A program made the position numbers and the translations under genes. From the IMG/VR virus record IMGVR_UViG_3300037247_001044, positions 1 to 64,000 of that record: a stretch of 64,000 bases of DNA; one strand, given 5' to 3'. Positions 7,436-14,851 of the stretch are shown here, piece by piece; position 1 is the first letter of the stretch; every line of letters starts with the position of its first letter. The notes under the pieces are model-generated. The model was not told where the DNA came from, ran no database searches, and was given only the letters and a program-made list of their open reading frames with translations. This DNA is from a virus.

Positions 7436-8458
7436 TCATTCTGGCCCTGATGTGACCGCCTTGGAATTAGGTTGCCTTAATCGGAACATCGGCTCTCCGG
7501 ACGTATCACACCGGCTCTCGATTATGCCGTCGATTTCCATGATATCTAGCAATATCTCGATGCCTACTTCGTTTTCGTTTGTAACACTAAATTCGCCTGT
7601 CAACGCTTTGTTCCATATGCCAAATCGTGACCCCAGCGTTACACCACCCGACCACATACCCATTTTCCGAAGGCGATTCACCCTCGGACGAACCCATCGC
7701 GGACTCCACTCCATCGCGTCGGCTATAATCTGAGTGTCTTGGCTGACGAACCCGACCATGAGCAGTAGCATCACGTCTGCCTCGCAGCCCAGGCACTCGG
7801 CCAATTCTACGAAGCCTTCTTTGTAGTCGGCCAACCACTTTCTAATGCGAAGCGTTACCAAGCCCGTGTCGACCTGTTTTTCCGCGGTGGGCTCCTCTGG
7901 GGCAGGTGCCCACCGCGGACTGACGGGGCGGCCGTCGTCGTCATAGAACACGGGCGTTCCCTTGATGGCCCTGTCTGCACTCATTTCAACCTTTCTGCTA
8001 TGATATGAGTCGCTGCTTTTTGCTACCGCGATGCCATCGAGGGTCCTCAAAAACCATTCATGATTGGTTGCGACCTTCACCGCGTCCGAGGTGATCTCTA
8101 AGTCGCTCGCAATCAAGGCGGGTTTTTGGGGGCCAATTCTGCTTAGATGGTCATAAATTCGGACACGCAACGCATCATCCACCACGGGGGCTGTGTCGGG
8201 CTTTTCAGCCGGAGGGGCCGGCAGAATGGCAGGCTTTTCGCTATGTCGTCTCCCGTTTGTCTCGTACCTAATCGCCGGAGCCGTAGTCTCGATTGATGAC
8301 GCTAATTGCGTAAGCGTCACATTGAGTTTTACGGACTCGATCGCAGTCTTCGCGAGCAACGCCACTGCTGTCCCCTCCCTCCAGCCCATCGCGCCAGAGC
8401 GTATATCCTGAATGGTCTCCATAAGTACCTTTTGGAGGTTGTTAGTATTAGTGGACAT
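7436..8458 (-). CDS. HTH-containing protein, possible replication or regulatory factor
   Basis: 340 residues. The N-terminal 70 residues are helical. Residues 95-150 read like a winged helix (LRVRIYDHLSRIGPQKPALIAS then AVKVATNHEWFL). A second HTH-like segment lies at about 235-275 (IIADAMEWSPRWVRPRVNRLRKMGM). The C-terminus looks like a third small winged domain. The start overlaps the preceding InsA-like gene by 11 bases. Function unknown; DNA binding is likely. Confidence 0.5.
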   Translation of the reverse strand: MSTNTNNLQKVLMETIQDIRSGAMGWREGTAVALLAKTAIESVKLNVTLTQLASSIETTAPAIRYETNGRRHSEKPAILPAPPAEKPDTAPVVDDALRVRIYDHLSRIGPQKPALIASDLEITSDAVKVATNHEWFLRTLDGIAVAKSSDSYHSRKVEMSADRAIKGTPVFYDDDGRPVSPRWAPAPEEPTAEKQVDTGLVTLRIRKWLADYKEGFVELAECLGCEADVMLLLMVGFVSQDTQIIADAMEWSPRWVRPRVNRLRKMGMWSGGVTLGSRFGIWNKALTGEFSVTNENEVGIEILLDIMEIDGIIESRCDTSGEPMFRLRQPNSKAVTSGPE

Positions 8459-8921
8459 TGAATTTCACCATGCGGTACAAATAGTTGACCAGCCGTTCCG
8501 GGTTCGTCGCAAGCTGAAATCGTTGGTAGCATTCGTTATCGCAAAACTGATGCCGTGTTCTCGCCTTCGAGCGTTGGAATTCACGAGGGCCCAACAAGTG
8601 TTTGCCGCAGTAATGGCACATATTGGGCCTTTGCGCCACCGGCTTTGCGATCTGTTTTTCCAGCAAAGCTGCGCGTCGACTTGTCACGGTAGTTCTCGAT
8701 ACACCAACTGTGTCTGCGACCTTGCGAACAGACAACCCGTTCTCTAACAATGTCTGTATGTCCCGCTCTTTCCGTTCCCCAATTCTCCCGCGGTACCCCG
8801 TGTCTGTAATGCGTGTCGTGGTTTTGTGGCAACTCTTACAGGCCCAACGCTGGCTGCCTTTGTGGGTGGTCCCATGTCGCTTCACGGCTCCTCCGCAACA
8901 AGGACAGCGCGGAATGCTCAT
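8448..8921 (-). CDS. InsA-like zinc finger plus HTH protein
   Basis: 157 residues; AAAGGAGAAGTG precedes the ATG at 8921. The N-terminus CPCCGG...RHGTTHKGSQRWACKSC is the zinc-finger pattern of IS1 InsA and related transposon regulators. Residues 55-85 form a resolvase-type HTH (LLENGLSVRKVADTVGVSRTTV). A second zinc cluster follows (MCHYCGKHL...FCDNEC). There is no catalytic transposase domain or insertion-sequence end, so this is a phage DNA-binding protein rather than an active element. Confidence 0.6.
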   Translation of the reverse strand: MSIPRCPCCGGAVKRHGTTHKGSQRWACKSCHKTTTRITDTGYRGRIGERKERDIQTLLENGLSVRKVADTVGVSRTTVTSRRAALLEKQIAKPVAQRPNMCHYCGKHLLGPREFQRSKARTRHQFCDNECYQRFQLATNPERLVNYLYRMVKFNVH

Positions 8922-8964
8922 CACTTCTCCTTTGGTGAGCCAAGTAAGTCACTCCCCTAGTTTT

Positions 8965-9618
8965 CTAAAACTCTCCGCTGTGCTGGGCGAACTCCGGAGA
9001 CTTCGCACCTCGCCCGACAACGAACTCCAACAGGTCCGCAGGCTCCTCTGAACGATCAAACGGCATACCTGTGTATGGCAGCATCGTGTCCGGATTAAAC
9101 ACCGGCATGTCCCTCGGCCATTGGTTGGCTGCCTTGCAAGTACACCGAACCGACCACGAGAAACAAGATTGAGTTCGCATTATCGTCTCGTGTACCGGCT
9201 GCCCGTCTCTGGCTGCGCGCATCGCGTACGGTGTCCAGATTTCGACGAGGCCCTCGTCCTTACACAACAAGCACTCGAAAACTTCCTCGCCGTCGATGTA
9301 CCGACGCTTCCTCTCACCGGCCACTTGCTGCGAACTGCCGCGCAGCTTCCGACAGATCTCGCTGATAACCATCGGATGCTTATGCCGGTCGTAGGCTGCC
9401 GGCTCAGGCACGTCGACGCCCATCATGTCGGTCGCCCGCGTGGCGTCGGCAAGGTCGTATCGTCGGAGGGTACGGAACCAGGATGTCATGGTGTCATCGA
9501 AGCTTGGCTCGGTGTCGTCCTGGGCGTGGCGTTTATTGATCTTCTCAAACCACTGGGTCAAGCACGTGAACTTGGCCCGGTGGTAGGTGAGCCATTGATC
9601 GAATTCGGAAAGGGTCAT
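8965..9618 (-). CDS. Possible replicative helicase loader-like protein
   Basis: 217 residues. The ATG at 9618 overlaps the upstream stop (ATGA). Residues 1-60 contain 'SFDDTMTSWFRTLRRYDLADATRA', which resembles the 'F....W...L..Y' helix of phage helicase-loader and G39P-like proteins. The C-terminal half contains a zinc-like cluster (CLLCKDEG and later CFSWSVRCTC). Its position next to the replication initiator supports a replication role, but no ATPase motifs are visible. Confidence 0.45.
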   Translation of the reverse strand: MTLSEFDQWLTYHRAKFTCLTQWFEKINKRHAQDDTEPSFDDTMTSWFRTLRRYDLADATRATDMMGVDVPEPAAYDRHKHPMVISEICRKLRGSSQQVAGERKRRYIDGEEVFECLLCKDEGLVEIWTPYAMRAARDGQPVHETIMRTQSCFSWSVRCTCKAANQWPRDMPVFNPDTMLPYTGMPFDRSEEPADLLEFVVGRGAKSPEFAQHSGEF

Positions 9619-9968
9619 ATTAGATCTCTTGGTGGCAGCGGGTGGTTTTTTCGCCGCTGCTTCCATAGGTGAAGACAATAAGGGTGCACACTGACGTACG
9701 CTGAACGTCGGGGATGAAATTGCAGCACGGTTTCATCATCGGACCAGAAGTACGCCTTGATGCTCGCCATTTCCTCCCACGTCGGGCAGCGATCTGGACA
9801 CGATACCGAGACGTGCTCCCAGCGGTCGTCGCTTCCGCTGCTGATAACCCTAAGTTGTCCAAGCTCAAAATAACCGTAGTTGGTACCTTTCGGGCTGCTC
9901 CCCAAAACAGAATGTGTGCAGCGGAAGTCCTCAAGTTGTGGATGTATTTGGTCTCTCACGTTCGTCAT
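9615..9968 (-). CDS. DUF7694-like phage protein
   Basis: 117 residues. The pattern 'NYGYFELGQLRVISSG..DRWEHVSVS..RCPTWEEM' followed by 'DDETVLQFHPRRSAYVSVHPYCLHLW' is a conserved phage protein often found among replication genes, which I recall as DUF7694. Biochemical function is unknown. It starts inside the end of the initiator gene (38-base overlap) and is coupled to the next gene by ATGA. Confidence 0.6.
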   Translation of the reverse strand: MTNVRDQIHPQLEDFRCTHSVLGSSPKGTNYGYFELGQLRVISSGSDDRWEHVSVSCPDRCPTWEEMASIKAYFWSDDETVLQFHPRRSAYVSVHPYCLHLWKQRRKNHPLPPRDLI

Positions 9969-10689
9969 CCTTGATTGTGTAGCCAAGGTTGGGCGGAGGG
10001 TCGCCGGCCAGGGCCTGCCCGTCCGGTTCCCGAATCCCCTGCCAGCCCTTGGCGATCGTATGGTCGATTGCCGCAATGGAACGCTGAATCCCCCAGTCGA
10101 GAAACTGTGTCAACTGCTTTTTGGCCGAGGTGGGCTTCAGCGGCTTCTTGATTTCGCGCCGGTGTTGCTGCCAGTCGGTCCAGGCCCGGACAAAGGCGGG
10201 AACATTCAAGGGTCCCGGAATCGGAACCAGAGAATCCCCCCTGGGGGACCTAGGGGGTTTCTTTTCTTCTCTCTTCTCTTCTCTTCTCTTCTCTTCTCTT
10301 GGTGCGCGTTTCGTAACGCTTACCGTAACGCTGCCAGCGTTACTTTTTGCCCGATGTTTTCGGGCTCTTCTTGCCGTAAGTGCCCGCTGCTTAGCGGTTT
10401 CCGAGATATACTCATCAAACTTCGGAAAGATTATGCCATTAGTGTTGATTATGAGCCACCCGGCATTGCTCATCGCTTGCGCGAAACCCGTCACAGAAAC
10501 GTAACGGTCGAGGAACGCTGGCGTAACGCTGGGAGCGTTACCGTCTATGGTCTGCCGATCGGCCCACGACCAGATCCCATGGAGCTTGCCCACGACATGG
10601 TCCTCTTCAATGCCGATCTCGGCCGCAATAGATATGACTGCCGGATCTTCTGGCAGATCATGCCGCATTTGAATCCAGTCGCCAGCCAT
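9931..10689 (-). CDS. Phage replication initiator-like (O-like/DnaD-type) protein
   Basis: 252 residues from the ATG at 10689, preceded by AGGATTTACGG. The N-terminal 'DWIQMRHDLPEDPAV..IA', 'VVGKLHGIWSWADRQTIDG' and 'GFAQAMSNAGWL' is a winged-helix domain typical of phage primosomal or replication-organiser proteins. A Lys/Arg/Glu linker (residues about 130-150) is encoded by a CTCTT microsatellite. The C-terminal helical domain (FVRAWTDWQQHRREIKKPL) would contact a helicase or loader. It probably binds the origin and starts replication with the loader-like product at 8965-9618. Confidence 0.65.
   Translation of the reverse strand: MAGDWIQMRHDLPEDPAVISIAAEIGIEEDHVVGKLHGIWSWADRQTIDGNAPSVTPAFLDRYVSVTGFAQAMSNAGWLIINTNGIIFPKFDEYISETAKQRALTARRARKHRAKSNAGSVTVSVTKRAPREEKRREEKREEKKPPRSPRGDSLVPIPGPLNVPAFVRAWTDWQQHRREIKKPLKPTSAKKQLTQFLDWGIQRSIAAIDHTIAKGWQGIREPDGQALAGDPPPNLGYTIKDDERERPNTSTT
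10271..10300. repeat. (CTCTT)6 microsatellite in the replication gene
   Basis: Six perfect CTCTT units, with further degenerate units to the left, lie inside the initiator gene and encode the Arg/Glu/Lys linker. The unit is five bases, so gain or loss of a single unit would shift the frame. Confidence 0.9.
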
Positions 10690-10699
10690 CCGTAAATCC

Positions 10700-11089
10700 T
10701 CATTTCCTCGTCTTGTCAATCGCAACGTACTCGCCTCGCTTGGCTTTCCGTTCGGAGGTGGCGTAGCCGCGGAAGAGGGCACGCTGGTCGCGGTCCACCT
10801 GGTAGACCGCCCACTTTGCGCGGGCGACATGAACCGCGTGATAGGGGTTTCCCCACCTCGAATAGGCGTGGGGTTGTCCGTCGAGCGGACCGCCAAAGTG
10901 ATAGCTACGCAAGAACAGACCTTCCGCTTTGAGCGACTGTGTTAGGTCCGTGCGATACGGTTTCAGGGTGGCAAGAATGGTATCGCGGGAGATACTGTCT
11001 GGTGTCTCGATGAGTAGTTCGTCGTCGAAATCCAGGCCAACTTGTACGCCCAGGGCTCTTATGAAGTTGAGTATGTTCATGGTCGCCAT
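10700..11089 (-). CDS. TubC-docking-like N-terminal domain protein
   Basis: 129 residues; AAGGATCACGG precedes the ATG. Residues 4-52 (LNFIRALGVQVGLDFDDELL..., DTILATLKPYRTDLTQSL) resemble the TubC N-terminal docking fold, which occurs at the start of some phage replication proteins. The C-terminal half 'FGGPLDGQPHAYSRWG...AVYQVDRDQRALFRGY' is a separate conserved phage module that I cannot name. Function unknown; protein docking is inferred. Confidence 0.5.
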   Translation of the reverse strand: MATMNILNFIRALGVQVGLDFDDELLIETPDSISRDTILATLKPYRTDLTQSLKAEGLFLRSYHFGGPLDGQPHAYSRWGNPYHAVHVARAKWAVYQVDRDQRALFRGYATSERKAKRGEYVAIDKTRK

Positions 11090-11110
11090 CCGTGATCCTT
11101 CCTTGTTCCG

Positions 11111-11167
11111 TCAGTCACCAACCACACGAACGTCGCTCGGCTCGACGGTGAATAGGTGGTCGCTCAT
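11111..11167 (-). CDS. Possible 18-residue peptide
   Basis: The ATG at 11167 overlaps the TGA of the upstream zinc-cluster gene (CTATGA), and GGAAGG lies just before. The peptide is acidic and non-repetitive. Length is too short for a firm call. Confidence 0.25.
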   Translation of the reverse strand: MSDHLFTVEPSDVRVVGD

Positions 11168-11361
11168 AGCCTTCCAGGCTTGCCTTGCGACCGTAGGTTT
11201 GCTGGTAATGTCAACCCCTCAATAGGGACCTCTGATATCTCACCACACTCGCAACACTCGATTGCAAACTGCGAGATGAAAATATGTTTCCGCCTGGCAT
11301 TGCAATCAGGGCACCATGCCATCGTGGAATGTACGTCACCGTCACAGGCCTCGACCACCAT
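11164..11361 (-). CDS. Small zinc-ribbon protein
   Basis: 65 residues; GGGGGAGAAGTG precedes the ATG at 11361, which overlaps the stop of the HNH gene. WCPDCNARRKH and IECCECGE form a four-Cys zinc ribbon (residues about 16-43). Function unknown, probably nucleic-acid binding. Confidence 0.5.
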   Translation of the reverse strand: MVVEACDGDVHSTMAWCPDCNARRKHIFISQFAIECCECGEISEVPIEGLTLPANLRSQGKPGRL

Positions 11362-11744
11362 CACTTCTCCCCCTTCCACGCCGCCACGTCGGCGGCAGTG
11401 ATTCGATCCGGCCCCCAGCCAATCAAAGCGTTAAAGGCATCTAGGTCGTAGTCTTTCGGTCGACTCTTTTTCAGCACGGCCAACTGCCGCGACTGGGGCC
11501 AGTCTTCGTTTCCGTGAATACGTAACTGGTGACACGAACAGCACAGCCATAGTACCGCGTACCGCTTGTCTCTTGCCTTGTCGCGAAACGGGCCTCTGGC
11601 TATCTCGTGCTGGTGCATCGCCCGAAGTGGCTCTCCGTACTTCATTCCTGACGGATCGTATCTGCACAGCTCACAGTGTCCGACCTCACGCTTGAGTTGT
11701 TCGCGGAACTTACGGGCGGCGGTCTTTTTCGAGATGCGGCGCAT
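11361..11744 (-). CDS. HNH-type protein
   Basis: 127 residues. CELC (residues 24-27), the central 'MHQHEIARG', 'VLWLCCSCHQLRIH' and the following Asn/Glu residues form the two-Cys-pair zinc site and His motif of an HNH fold. The start overlaps the upstream TAA (TAATG). It could be a phage endonuclease acting in packaging, recombination or homing. Its placement inside the replication operon rather than next to terminase argues against a packaging role. Confidence 0.6.
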   Translation of the reverse strand: MRRISKKTAARKFREQLKREVGHCELCRYDPSGMKYGEPLRAMHQHEIARGPFRDKARDKRYAVLWLCCSCHQLRIHGNEDWPQSRQLAVLKKSRPKDYDLDAFNALIGWGPDRITAADVAAWKGEK

Positions 11745-12352
11745 TAGGCAGACGCCTCCGGCGCCCCAGGCATCCAGCCGAGCTCCACCGCGTCGCCTCG
11801 ATGCGATTTAGGCGTCAACAGACCGGCCACCGAAACACCCTCTTCGTTCTCGCCGGTAATCGCGACGGGCGAGTCATAGTCGGCCACCGCCAAGACAACT
11901 TGCTCGACACCCATTCGGCGAAACGTCGCGAGTGTTTCTTCGAGCACCGCGACGTCGAGCACCACAGCCATAGACTCTTTATCGCGAAAGCCCATAAACA
12001 TTGAGCGGTAATCTGGAAAGCGGCCGGCAAGAGGCAGCACATCCAGTGTCGTATTGCACTGCGAAGTCTTCATCGCCAGTGCGACGCGACCCTCATTCGC
12101 ACTCATCACTACCTCGTTCGTCGTGCCCATGGCCATCGCGATGACCTGCTCGCACGCTGATCTTGGGACCACGGCGTTGACGTCCGCCGCATCTTCTTTG
12201 CCCCACGTGGCCGCGACCAACCTACGAGCATTGGTGGCAACGGCTATCTGCTCGCCGCCGTCACGGTGGAAGTACACGCCGCCGAGCGCGTATCGCAGGA
12301 CATCCGCGTCGCCCATGGCGTGAAGGTGAAAAACACTGGGGGGGACAAGCAT
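11744..12352 (-). CDS. DNA polymerase III beta (sliding clamp)-like protein
   Basis: 202 residues; AAAGGAACC precedes the ATG at 12352. 'RYALGGVYFHRDGGEQIAVATNARRLVAATW' is the signature strand pair of DnaN clamps, and 'FPDYRSMF' matches the loop before the last clamp domain. Length corresponds to about one and a half to two clamp domains instead of three. It may be a phage-encoded processivity clamp or a decoy that binds host polymerase clients. Confidence 0.65.
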   Translation of the reverse strand: MLVPPSVFHLHAMGDADVLRYALGGVYFHRDGGEQIAVATNARRLVAATWGKEDAADVNAVVPRSACEQVIAMAMGTTNEVVMSANEGRVALAMKTSQCNTTLDVLPLAGRFPDYRSMFMGFRDKESMAVVLDVAVLEETLATFRRMGVEQVVLAVADYDSPVAITGENEEGVSVAGLLTPKSHRGDAVELGWMPGAPEASA

Positions 12353-12370
12353 GAGTTGGTTCCTTTCTTG

Positions 12371-12403
12371 AATTAACACCCCAGCCAGCGCGGCCGCTGG
12401 GGA
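12371..12403. repeat. Leader repeat upstream of the clamp-like gene (copy 2 at 13,710)
   Basis: ATTAACACCCCAGCCAGCG followed by CGGCC occurs here and again at about 13,710-13,733, in each case with a CTTTCC-type ribosome binding complement beside it. In this copy CCCCAGC/GCTGGGG can pair as a 7-bp hairpin. It lies beside the start of one gene and just upstream of the start of another, so a shared regulatory leader is possible. Confidence 0.4.
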
Positions 12404-12407
12404 CTGT

Positions 12408-12632
12408 TCATGTCTTTATCCTGCAATCATCTCGCGGCAACATTGAATAACCTTCGGCGTGATAGCACGTTAACCGCGTTTCAGGATGCCAAGAGTACGG
12501 GGGCTGCTGCCATGTGCCGACCCGTTGGCGTTTCACTACTTTTGCGTTGGCAAACTTCCAACATCCGCCCTCGCGGTTGTGATTGTAGTAGTCGTCGCGG
12601 CAATCTTGGCAGAGTTCTTTTGTCTTGTCCAT
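12408..12632 (-). CDS. Small Cys-rich protein
   Basis: 74 residues; GGAGAACGACTG precedes the ATG at 12632, which overlaps the upstream stop (TGATG). CQDC near the N-terminus, then single cysteines (GGCW, LTCYH, DDCRI), suggests a loose zinc site. No family recognised. Confidence 0.45.
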   Translation of the reverse strand: MDKTKELCQDCRDDYYNHNREGGCWKFANAKVVKRQRVGTWQQPPYSWHPETRLTCYHAEGYSMLPRDDCRIKT

Positions 12633-13006
12633 CAGTCGTTCTCCACGCTGTACATTCCCAGCAAGGCACGCCAACGGTTATAGTTGCCCAGCAAGGCACG
12701 CCAACGGTTATAGTTGCCTGGCGATGGCAAGATGCTCTCTTGGGCCATGCCGATTGCCTGCTGCAAAGCGATGGTGCGTTCTTCGCACTTCTTGCGGAGT
12801 GTCTTGTTCTCGGCTTCCAGCTTGTCGCGGATTGCTTTCGTAGCTATATACTTTTCATTCACAGCCCGGTAGTCGCATTCCAATCGCTCCATCTGCTCAA
12901 CCGCCCACGTCAAGTCGCTCCGCCGAATCTCCCCCGCCGCATCGCGCGACACACTTCGCGCAAATCCATCTCGCAGGTCCTTTTTGATCTTCTCGACTCG
13001 ATTCAT
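12632..13006 (-). CDS. Coiled-coil protein with tandem C-terminal repeat
   Basis: 124 residues. A long coiled coil spans about residues 30-95. The C-terminus has NYNRWRALLG twice, encoded by a perfect 30-bp DNA duplication. The segment LEAENKTLR and its DNA are shared with the next upstream gene (13006-13692), so the two coiled coils are partly related. Function unknown. Confidence 0.5.
   Translation of the reverse strand: MNRVEKIKKDLRDGFARSVSRDAAGEIRRSDLTWAVEQMERLECDYRAVNEKYIATKAIRDKLEAENKTLRKKCEERTIALQQAIGMAQESILPSPGNYNRWRALLGNYNRWRALLGMYSVEND
12657..12716. repeat. Perfect 30-bp tandem duplication
   Basis: The unit CCCAGCAAGGCACGCC plus AACGGTTATAGTTG occurs twice head to tail (12657-12686 and 12687-12716) inside the coiled-coil gene, adding ten residues in frame. 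It looks recent because the copies are identical. Confidence 0.9.
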
Positions 13007-13692
13007 CACTCGTCCTCCGTTGCTTCAGGATTACTCGGCTCCGTAGCGACCTCGCAAATTACAATGTAATCAGCACTCCGCCCAGTGCATCCCCATTGGA
13101 TTTGCTGGCCGAGCGGAACCCCAATGGCCGTCTCGCGCGACAAGTTCAACACTTTGCCTTGGTCGCCATATTCACGAATCAAGCCAGCGACGATTCTGTT
13201 GATCTGTTCGAGGCCGCTGCAATTTGGGCCCTCGGGAGTTTGTTGCCACTTCCGTAGCCGGTGGACGTGCCCGCACAGATCGTAAATCAGCCGGTGTGGC
13301 TTGTCTTTCCACGTTGCAGCGTGCGGACCCTCGCCGCCGGGTGCTTGCCGGTACGCTTGCAGGTCGGCGTGCCAATAGTCCGCGTCACAAAAAGCTTTCA
13401 ACCGCTCGACCTCTTCGGTCTTCGCCTTGAGTTCCACTCGCAATCGCTCGTACTCCGCCGCCCATCCGTTTTTGCCGTCGATAGCGTCGCGCAGTCGTTG
13501 GATTTCTTCAATTCTGGTCATTGGTCGGAGTGTCTTGTTCTCGGCTTCCAGTTTGGTGAGCCGCTCGATCTCCTTGACTGTCCGCCGCAGCAGATCCGCC
13601 GTAAACGCGCTATCGAGGTCGGGTTGACCGTCATCCTCTTGCGCGTCGGCTTCTTCCCGGAGTTCTTCGGTCAACTCGGTAAGCAAGTCCAT
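13006..13692 (-). CDS. Coiled-coil phage protein
   Basis: 228 residues; AAAGGACGAGTG precedes the ATG. Acidic N-terminal 30 residues, then coiled coil (about 35-105), then a globular domain with 'HAATWKDKPHRLIYDLCGHVHRLRKW' and 'SADYIVICEVATEP'. No recognised family. It shares the LEAENKTLR segment with its downstream neighbour, indicating duplication or exchange between adjacent genes. Confidence 0.5.
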   Translation of the reverse strand: MDLLTELTEELREEADAQEDDGQPDLDSAFTADLLRRTVKEIERLTKLEAENKTLRPMTRIEEIQRLRDAIDGKNGWAAEYERLRVELKAKTEEVERLKAFCDADYWHADLQAYRQAPGGEGPHAATWKDKPHRLIYDLCGHVHRLRKWQQTPEGPNCSGLEQINRIVAGLIREYGDQGKVLNLSRETAIGVPLGQQIQWGCTGRSADYIVICEVATEPSNPEATEDE

Positions 13693-13785
13693 CACTCGTC
13701 CTTTCCTTAATTAACACCCCAGCCAGCGCGGCCCCCGGCCTGTGTCGCAGAACCGGAAGTCGAGCCAAGGGAGCGGAGTTTGTCT

Positions 13786-14001
13786 TCATGGCGAGTCCGT
13801 TAGCTTGCGTAATACTGCTTCGGCCATCAATCTCACCACGCCAAGAAAGAGTCGTAGCTTAGGTGCGTCAGAATGATCAATCAAGCCGTGCAAAAGATCA
13901 CGCGACTCAGTAATCGCCTTGTCATCCCGCAGGCCCGCATCTAGGCGATCGACTTCGGCAAGGGTAAACGCCGCCATCTTCCTCATGTCATTGCCGCTCA
14001 T
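13786..14001 (-). CDS. Small helical hypothetical protein
   Basis: 71 residues; AGGAGGCATCGGG precedes the ATG at 14001. It is predicted all-helical, with a Leu/Arg-rich C-terminal helix. The ribosome binding block (CCAGGAGGC.T.GG) recurs at the next two upstream genes. Function unknown. Confidence 0.45.
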   Translation of the reverse strand: MSGNDMRKMAAFTLAEVDRLDAGLRDDKAITESRDLLHGLIDHSDAPKLRLFLGVVRLMAEAVLRKLTDSP

Positions 14002-14051
14002 CCCGATGCCTCCTGGGCCTTGCTAGTAAGCCGAAAGTAGGCTCCAAGTCC

Positions 14052-14321
14052 TTATCCTTCAATCGCCGGCAATTGCTTCAGTGCTTCATCACGCGATATG
14101 TAGATCGGCGTCAATTCTTCCGCGTAGTTCTGACAAATCATCTGCACGTCGTCGCGGTCGGCGCACTCGATACAGATTGTGGTGAATCCCCAAGTCGCAG
14201 GAATGATGCCTTGATGGGACAAGCAGAACTCGCGTCCGCAAACGTGGCACTCCTGCAAGCAACCTGCGCGTTTGCAGAAGTCACAAACGTCGCGTTCGTA
14301 TTCGGGAATACGTATCTTCAC
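14052..14321 (-). CDS. Zinc-finger protein (FYVE/RING-like Cys pattern)
   Basis: 89 residues from a GTG at 14321, overlapping the upstream TGA (GTGA) and preceded by AGGAGGCGTTGGC. CDFCKRAGCLQECHVCGREFC and CIEC give four Cys pairs in the cross-brace style of zinc fingers. It is probably a protein- or nucleic-acid-binding module. No enzymatic domain. Confidence 0.5.
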   Translation of the reverse strand: MKIRIPEYERDVCDFCKRAGCLQECHVCGREFCLSHQGIIPATWGFTTICIECADRDDVQMICQNYAEELTPIYISRDEALKQLPAIEG

Positions 14322-14815
14322 GCCAACGCCTCCTGGCCCCATCGGCTCGTGATTGTGTGTTTGCCGTGGTCGACATGGCGAATGTCGTACCTGTGGTAGT
14401 TATTGCTCGCTTCGTTGTCCGCTAGCCACGTATCCACGATCTCGCAGTCAATGTGAATTCCTCCGATGAACACGTAGCATTTTGATAGAGCGTCAATCGT
14501 GTTCATTCCGTCCGAATACACCAGCCCACTGAAATCCACTGGAGTGCCTGGGTCCCACCATTGGCCCGATGCCTCTATCACGCTGCCATCAATCATGGGG
14601 ATGCTGAACTTACGGCCGCCGAATGCTTGCCAGTTTGGCCCCGGTTTTTCGTAGCCGTAGAACCCGAAGCAACCCGAGTCGTGGCCCTGCAACCAATTTC
14701 TCCCCTTCCTCTCATAGACAAGTTTCGGCATCCGGTCGACCACGAGCATTCTCTGCGTGGAGTATTTTCCCCTGTGGTCGATGATATCGACGATGTTTAT
14801 CAGTGCCTTGGTCAT
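14318..14815 (-). CDS. Hypothetical phage protein
   Basis: 165 residues; CCAGGAGGCGTTGGG precedes the ATG at 14815. Beta-rich with many aromatic and Gly residues (GCFGFYGYEKPGPNW, GQWWDPGTPVDFSGL). No known family recognised; composition suggests a folded globular domain. Confidence 0.45.
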   Translation of the reverse strand: MTKALINIVDIIDHRGKYSTQRMLVVDRMPKLVYERKGRNWLQGHDSGCFGFYGYEKPGPNWQAFGGRKFSIPMIDGSVIEASGQWWDPGTPVDFSGLVYSDGMNTIDALSKCYVFIGGIHIDCEIVDTWLADNEASNNYHRYDIRHVDHGKHTITSRWGQEALA

Positions 14816-14851
14816 CCCAACGCCTCCTGGCATTTTTAGCTGGGGGTTTCG

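Noticed and set aside
8448-8921. IS1-like insertion sequence
   Set aside because: Only the InsA-like zinc finger/HTH is present; no InsB catalytic part, no terminal inverted repeats.
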